Part shown: one piece after another, positions 59,665 to 64,000 of the stretch
Layout of the letters: every line of letters starts with the position of its first letter
Numbering within the stretch: the first letter of the stretch is position 1
DNA from: Edwardsiella hoshinae NBRC 105699 = ATCC 33379
GTDB taxonomy: Bacteria; Pseudomonadota; Gammaproteobacteria; Enterobacterales; Enterobacteriaceae
Direction: 5' to 3'
Assembly (NCBI RefSeq): GCF_000474215.1
Contig: NZ_BAUC01000020.1
Span: forward strand, 98,944-162,943
Length of the DNA: 64,000 nucleotides
Made by a program: the position numbers and the translations under genes
Notes under the pieces: generated by a model
The model's input: only the letters and a program-made list of their open reading frames with translations
Told to the model about the DNA's origin: nothing
The model's database searches: none

Positions 59665-61596
59665 ATGCGGCTGTTTATTGCGGAAAAACCGAGTCTGGGG
59701 CGTGCCATCGCCGATGTACTGCCGAAGCCCCACCGGCGAGCGGATGGCTACATCCAATGCGGTCATGATGATGTCGTCACCTGGTGTGTCGGCCACTTGT
59801 TGGAGCAGGCTGAGCCGGACGCCTATGACGCCCGTTATGCCCGTTGGAATCTGGCCGATCTTCCCATCGTGCCGCAGAAGTGGCAGCTACGCCCTAAGGC
59901 ATCAAGCGCCAAGCAACTGAAAGTGATCGAACGCCTGCTGCGCGACGCGCAACAGGTGGTACATGCCGGTGACCCGGATCGCGAGGGGCAGTTGCTGGTG
60001 GATGAGGTGCTCGACTTCCTGGCTCTGGCACCGGAGCGGCGCCGTCAGGTGCAGCGCTGTCTGATCAATGATCTCAATCCCCAGGCTGTGGCGCGGGCGC
60101 TGGAACGGCTGCGCGACAACCATGAGTTCATGCCGTTGTGCGTCTCGGCGCTGGCGCGCGCGCGCGCCGACTGGCTGTATGGCATCAACATGACACGCGC
60201 CTATACCCTATTGGGGCGCAATGCCGGGTATAACGGTGTGCTTTCCGTCGGGCGGGTGCAGACGCCGGTGCTGGGACTGGTGGTACGGCGCGATGAGGAG
60301 ATCGCACACTTCGTGGCGAAGGATTACTACGAAGTACGGGCGCACATCGTGACCCCGGCGGGCGAACGCTTCTGGGCGCAGTGGCAGCCGAGCGAGGCCT
60401 GTGAGCCCTACCAGGACGAGGAGGGACGCCTGCTCAACCGGGCGCTGGCCGAGCACGTCATCGCACGCATCGCCGATCAACCGGCGCGGGTAACCGGTTA
60501 CCAGGATAAGCGCGAGTCGGAGGTGGCGCCGTTGCCGTTCTCCCTTTCGGCCTTGCAGATCGAGGCCGCTAAACGTTTCGCCCTGAGCGCCCAGCAGGTA
60601 CTCGATATCTGTCAGCGCCTGTATGAGACTCACAAGTTGCTCACCTACCCACGCTCCGACAGTCGCCATCTGCCGGAGGAGCACTTCGCCGGTCGTCATG
60701 CGGTTATGGCCGCCATCGCCAGCCATGCGCCGGAGTTGGCCGATCTGGCGGCGGTCGATGCCGAACGGCACAATCGTTGCTGGGATGACAGCAAGGTGGA
60801 CGCTCACCATGCCATCATTCCCACCGCGCGCGGCGGCAACGTTTCACTGTCGGCGGACGAGCGCAACATCTACCAACTGGTGGCGCGCCAGTATCTGATG
60901 CAATTTTGTCCCGACGCGCAATACCGCAAGTGTGTCATCGATCTGGCGATCGCCGGAGGAAAGTTCTGCGCCAAGGCGCGCTTCCTGGCGGCGCCCGGCT
61001 GGCGCGCCCTGCTCGGTGCTAAGGAGCGCGACGATGAGGACGAGGGGATGCCGCTGCCGGTGGTGGCGCGCGACGACGTGCTGCATTGCGAGCACGGCGA
61101 GTTGATGGCACGCCAGACCCAGCCGCCGCGTCCTTTCACCGATGCGACCTTATTGTCGGCGATGACCGGGATCGCCCGCTTCGTGCAGGATAAATCGCTA
61201 AAGAAAATCCTGCGAGCGACCGATGGTTTAGGGACCGAGGCCACGCGTGCCGGGATCATCGAGCTGTTGTTCCGCCGGGGATTCTTGGAGAAGAAGGGGC
61301 GTAACATCCACGCCAGTGAGGCGGGCAAGGCGTTGATCCACTGCCTGCCGGAGATGGCGGGACGTCCAGATATGACGGCCCATTGGGAGTCGACGCTGAC
61401 CAAGATCAGTGAGAAGGGATGCCGCTATCAGGACTTTATGCACCCGCTGGTGGAGACGCTACAACAGTTGATCCATCAGGCGCGTACCGCGGTGGATCCC
61501 CGTGCATTTCGCCATCTGCCGCCCGTTAAAGCAGGGACAGCGCGCCGCGCGCCGGGGCGAGCAACCGCAGCTAAAAAGAGGAAGAAAGAAACATGA
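59665..61596 (+). CDS. topB: DNA topoisomerase III
   Basis: 643-residue type IA topoisomerase that decatenates DNA during replication. Toprim residues: [13 protein letters not shown] and [15 protein letters not shown]; the active-site Tyr is in [16 protein letters not shown] near 328; the decatenation region and a Lys/Arg-rich C-terminal tail (KKRKKET) follow. Starts eight bases after selU, and its stop overlaps ynjH by four bases. Confidence 0.97.
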   Translation: MRLFIAEKPSLGRAIADVLPKPHRRADGYIQCGHDDVVTWCVGHLLEQAEPDAYDARYARWNLADLPIVPQKWQLRPKASSAKQLKVIERLLRDAQQVVHAGDPDREGQLLVDEVLDFLALAPERRRQVQRCLINDLNPQAVARALERLRDNHEFMPLCVSALARARADWLYGINMTRAYTLLGRNAGYNGVLSVGRVQTPVLGLVVRRDEEIAHFVAKDYYEVRAHIVTPAGERFWAQWQPSEACEPYQDEEGRLLNRALAEHVIARIADQPARVTGYQDKRESEVAPLPFSLSALQIEAAKRFALSAQQVLDICQRLYETHKLLTYPRSDSRHLPEEHFAGRHAVMAAIASHAPELADLAAVDAERHNRCWDDSKVDAHHAIIPTARGGNVSLSADERNIYQLVARQYLMQFCPDAQYRKCVIDLAIAGGKFCAKARFLAAPGWRALLGAKERDDEDEGMPLPVVARDDVLHCEHGELMARQTQPPRPFTDATLLSAMTGIARFVQDKSLKKILRATDGLGTEATRAGIIELLFRRGFLEKKGRNIHASEAGKALIHCLPEMAGRPDMTAHWESTLTKISEKGCRYQDFMHPLVETLQQLIHQARTAVDPRAFRHLPPVKAGTARRAPGRATAAKKRKKET

Positions 61597-61931
61597 AACA
61601 GGCCGTAATCGTGGCGCTAGGCGCGCTGTTGTGGAGCGCCGCGCTTCAAGCAGAGGTAACGCTCTCGACCAATGGGGGGGCCGCTAACACCGTTCAGGCG
61701 GGGACGGCCGCCGTGGCCGCCGGTGGCGTTGATGTGGTGGTGCCGATGCCCGCTAACGGCGATAACAACGGGGGGGCGAGCATAACCTGTAGCCGCTGTT
61801 GCCTGTACCAGGATCGTTACTATTCGGAGGGCGCGGTGGTCGCTGTCGATGGCCTGTTGTTGCAATGCCAGGCGAATCCGCAGCTGCTGAGCACCAATAA
61901 TCTCCGTTGGGTGGTGTTGAAGAAGGGGTAA
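61593..61931 (+). CDS. ynjH: YnjH-like secreted protein (DUF1496)
   Basis: 112-residue protein with a signal peptide ([19 protein letters not shown]) and the DUF1496 core [27 protein letters not shown], shared with E. coli YnjH. The Cys-rich periplasmic core could form disulfides or bind metal; function unknown. The Gly/Ala/Asn-rich spacer (residues 28-65) is longer than in E. coli. It overlaps topB by four bases. Confidence 0.88.
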   Translation: MKQAVIVALGALLWSAALQAEVTLSTNGGAANTVQAGTAAVAAGGVDVVVPMPANGDNNGGASITCSRCCLYQDRYYSEGAVVAVDGLLLQCQANPQLLSTNNLRWVVLKKG

Positions 61932-61964
61932 CTCCCGGGGAGGAGCCTACCCCGTGATTTGGCG

Positions 61965-62393
61965 TTAAGCGTCGCGCGCAAAGCGCGCCAACAGCGCCAG
62001 ATAAGCGTGCAGCAGCGGTACGTCCGCCGGCGCCAACGGATAGTCCAGCGCCTGTTGTGGACTGACCCAATGCAACGCGGCGTGCTCTCGCGCCTGGGGC
62101 TCGCCCGCATCGGGTTGTACCCGCCAGGCATGCAGATGGATGCGCCGGCCTGGCTGGAGTAGGGTGCTGCTGGCGACATAGTCGCTCACCTGGCAGGTTA
62201 GTCCCAACTCCTCCTCCAGTTCACGCTGCAACGCCTGAGGCTGGCTCTCCCCCACCTCGACCTTTCCGCCGGGAAACTCCCACAAGCCAGACTGATCCTG
62301 GCGGGCACCACGTTGCGCCAGCAGGATACGTCCCTGCCGTTCGATAATCGCCGCGACGACATGCAGGATCTTCTCCTCTCCCTGCGCCATCAT
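61965..62393 (-). CDS. nudG: NUDIX hydrolase NudG
   Basis: 142-residue pyrophosphohydrolase; the E. coli enzyme acts on CTP, 5-hydroxy-CTP and oxidised nucleotides. The NUDIX box runs from GGKVEVGES to RELEEELG with all key Glu residues. The start overlaps the xthA stop by four bases, so two oxidative-damage enzymes are co-expressed. Confidence 0.94.
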   Translation of the reverse strand: MMAQGEEKILHVVAAIIERQGRILLAQRGARQDQSGLWEFPGGKVEVGESQPQALQRELEEELGLTCQVSDYVASSTLLQPGRRIHLHAWRVQPDAGEPQAREHAALHWVSPQQALDYPLAPADVPLLHAYLALLARFARDA

Positions 62394-63199
62394 GATAACG
62401 CGAACTCGGCCCAGATCGGGGCATGGTCGGAGGGTTTCTCCATTGCCCGGATCTGATAGTCGATGCCGGTATCAACGCAGCGCTGTGCCAGCGGTTGGCT
62501 GGCGAGCAGCAGATCGATGCGCAGTCCACGGTTATCGTCGAAGCCCTTAGAGCGGTAGTCGAACCAGGAGAAACGATCGGCGCGCTCGGGATTGGCTTGA
62601 CGGTAAGTATCGACCAGTCCCCAGTTCAGCAGGCGCTCCATCCAGGCGTGCTCTTCCGGCAAGAAGGAGCATTTGCCGCTACGCAGCCAACGCCGGCGGT
62701 TCTCGTCGCCGATACCGATGTCGATGTCGGCCGGGCTGATGTTCATGTCGCCCATGATCAGCACCTGATCCTGCGGGGTCAGGCATTGTTGCAGATAATC
62801 CTGTAGATCGGCGTAGAACTTGCTCTTGGCCGGGAACTTCAGCGGATGGTCACGGCTTTCTCCCTGCGGGAAATAGCCGTTGATGACCGTGAGTATGCCC
62901 TGTTCCGTCGGAATATCGGCCATGATGATGCGCCGCTGCGCGTCGTCATCGTCGCCCGGGAAGCCTTTGCGTACCGCCAAGGGGGCCATGCGGGTCAGTA
63001 GGGCGACGCCATAATGCCCTTTCTGGCCATGGTAGTGCAGATGGTAGCCGAGCGGGGCCAGCTCCTGGAGCGGAAACATATCGTCATGTACCTTGGTCTC
63101 CTGAAGACCGATCACGTCCGGATTATGTTTCTCCACGATCGCCGCTAACTGATGGGGACGGGCGCGCAGTCCGTTGATGTTGAAAGAGATAAACTTCAT
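62390..63199 (-). CDS. xthA: Exonuclease III
   Basis: 269-residue AP endonuclease and 3-prime exonuclease of base excision repair. Starts [20 protein letters not shown]; active-site residues in [35 protein letters not shown] and [10 protein letters not shown]. One residue longer than the E. coli enzyme. Confidence 0.97.
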   Translation of the reverse strand: MKFISFNINGLRARPHQLAAIVEKHNPDVIGLQETKVHDDMFPLQELAPLGYHLHYHGQKGHYGVALLTRMAPLAVRKGFPGDDDDAQRRIIMADIPTEQGILTVINGYFPQGESRDHPLKFPAKSKFYADLQDYLQQCLTPQDQVLIMGDMNISPADIDIGIGDENRRRWLRSGKCSFLPEEHAWMERLLNWGLVDTYRQANPERADRFSWFDYRSKGFDDNRGLRIDLLLASQPLAQRCVDTGIDYQIRAMEKPSDHAPIWAEFALS

Positions 63200-63287
63200 G
63201 GGTCTTGGCCGTTGAATAAGGGTGCCCGCATGGTAGCAGATGGCGGGCGTCAGCTGAACCTTGTGCTGTGTGGGGGTATTGCCCCCG

Positions 63288-63857
63288 TTACGCCCAGCGG
63301 TTTAGATGATGTGGCTGGTAGACATCGAAGGCGCGCAGTAGGCTGGCTGCGTCGTCATCGTGCAACAGCGTGGCGAGATAGGGGGGACGAATAAAGCCTT
63401 CGTCGGCGCTATAGCGCAAGAAATCGCGTAGACGGCTATAGTAATCGCCGACATCCAGCAGGCCGACTGGCTTGTCATGGCAGCCTATCTGTCCCCAGGT
63501 CCAGATTTCAAACAACTCCTCCAGGGTTCCGATACCGCCCGGCAGCGCGATGAAGCCGTCGGCGCGTGCCGCCATGCGCGCCTTGCGCGCGTGCATATCC
63601 GGGACGATCTCCAGTGAGGTCAGACCGTGGTGCGCGGTCTCGGCTTCAACCAGCCGCTGCGGGATCACGCCATGAACCTCGCCGCCGGCCGCCAGCGCGG
63701 CGTCTGCCACGACGCCCATTAACCCCTTACGGCCACCGCCGTAGACCAGCGTTCGTCCCTCCCGGGCCAAGGTTTGCCCTAATTGGCGGGCGCTGGCGAC
63801 ATACCGCTCAGCCACGCCGTCGCTGGCGCCGCAAAAGACACAAATCGCATTACGCAT
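63288..63857 (-). CDS. LOG-family nucleotide phosphoribohydrolase
   Basis: 189-residue protein of the LOG (lysine decarboxylase-like) family; relatives release the base from (cytokinin) nucleoside 5-prime monophosphates, and others act on AMP. The hallmark PGGIGTLEE (PGGxGTxxE) and the upstream MHARKARMA (R-K-x-x-M) motif are both present. The real bacterial substrate is not settled. It lies 88 bases upstream of xthA on the same strand. Confidence 0.9.
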   Translation of the reverse strand: MRNAICVFCGASDGVAERYVASARQLGQTLAREGRTLVYGGGRKGLMGVVADAALAAGGEVHGVIPQRLVEAETAHHGLTSLEIVPDMHARKARMAARADGFIALPGGIGTLEELFEIWTWGQIGCHDKPVGLLDVGDYYSRLRDFLRYSADEGFIRPPYLATLLHDDDAASLLRAFDVYQPHHLNRWA

Positions 63858-64000
63858 CCACTTACTACCTTAATTTACCGACAAGTGGTGAGATATAACG
63901 AATGTGGCGCCGGATGGCAAGCCTGACGGTGTGAGGCGGCGTCAGATGCGTGGAAATACCGCGTACGCGTCGGATGTGGCTAACCTCGCCTCGCTCGACA

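Noticed and set aside
58500..59708. 402-codon open frame on the minus strand across selU
   Set aside because: Arg/Pro/Ala-rich shadow of a GC-rich gene; selU on the other strand has clear domains and catalytic residues.

Overview
This window is chromosomal DNA of a GC-rich member of the Enterobacterales. Almost every protein is close in sequence and length to its Escherichia coli counterpart. The zwf-pgl-edd-eda cluster, the fadD-rnd-minEDC junction and the selU gene next to selD differ from the E. coli layout. My best guess is a Hafniaceae member such as Edwardsiella; that is inferred from gene content, order and composition, not proven. I see no rRNA, tRNA, CRISPR array, prophage, transposase or integrase. 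About 59 protein genes and one short leader peptide are supported.

Layout. 98-3093: yebC, ruvC and SOS-controlled ruvAB. 3167-8294: the Zur-controlled znuBC/znuA zinc importer, the murein hydrolase mepM and the lipid A acyltransferase lpxM. 8358-16896: a TauE-type exporter, pykA, the regulator hexR, and the divergent zwf-pgl-edd-eda operon, which carries glucose-6-phosphate through the Entner-Doudoroff route. 17195-18196: mdtJI spermidine efflux genes behind a 32-codon leader ORF that resembles mdtU. 18280-25466: yoaB, yoaA, tsaB, yeaY, fadD, rnd. 25682-27468: minCDE. 27606-29821: ycgL, a FAH-family hydrolase gene, ycgN and a universal stress protein gene. 29897-33960: dsbB, nhaB, a Fur-box-preceded small membrane protein gene and fadR.

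34024-41816 is the most accessory-looking stretch: a SpoVR-family gene, two small genes (yccJ-like and ymgB/ariR-like), an AT-rich gene-poor gap, an M18 aminopeptidase gene overlapping the gene of an unusual POT-like transporter, and a YddA/SbmA-type ABC exporter. 41971-46367: yeaH, yeaG (kinase) and mipA. 46467-48722: a Fur-box-preceded TonB-dependent haemoglobin/haem-type receptor, AT-richer than its surroundings and probably acquired. 49063-52675: yeaD, gapA, msrB, yeaC, with an 80-bp hexanucleotide repeat in front of yeaD. 52741-63857: pncA, ansA, sppA, ydjA, selD, selU, topB, ynjH, nudG, xthA and a LOG-family gene.

Regulation readable from the sequence: LexA (ruvAB), Zur (znu), HexR (hexR/zwf), Fur (two sites), FadR (fadR), CRP (gapA/msrB) and a likely polyamine-sensing leader (mdtJI). 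The strongest candidate for something not yet described is the M18 aminopeptidase/POT-like pair at 37090-39962: the transporter is clearly related to DtpA-type proton-peptide symporters but has lost the E-x-x-E-R proton-coupling motif and the conserved lysine. The Fur-linked orphan membrane protein at 32704-32985 comes second.
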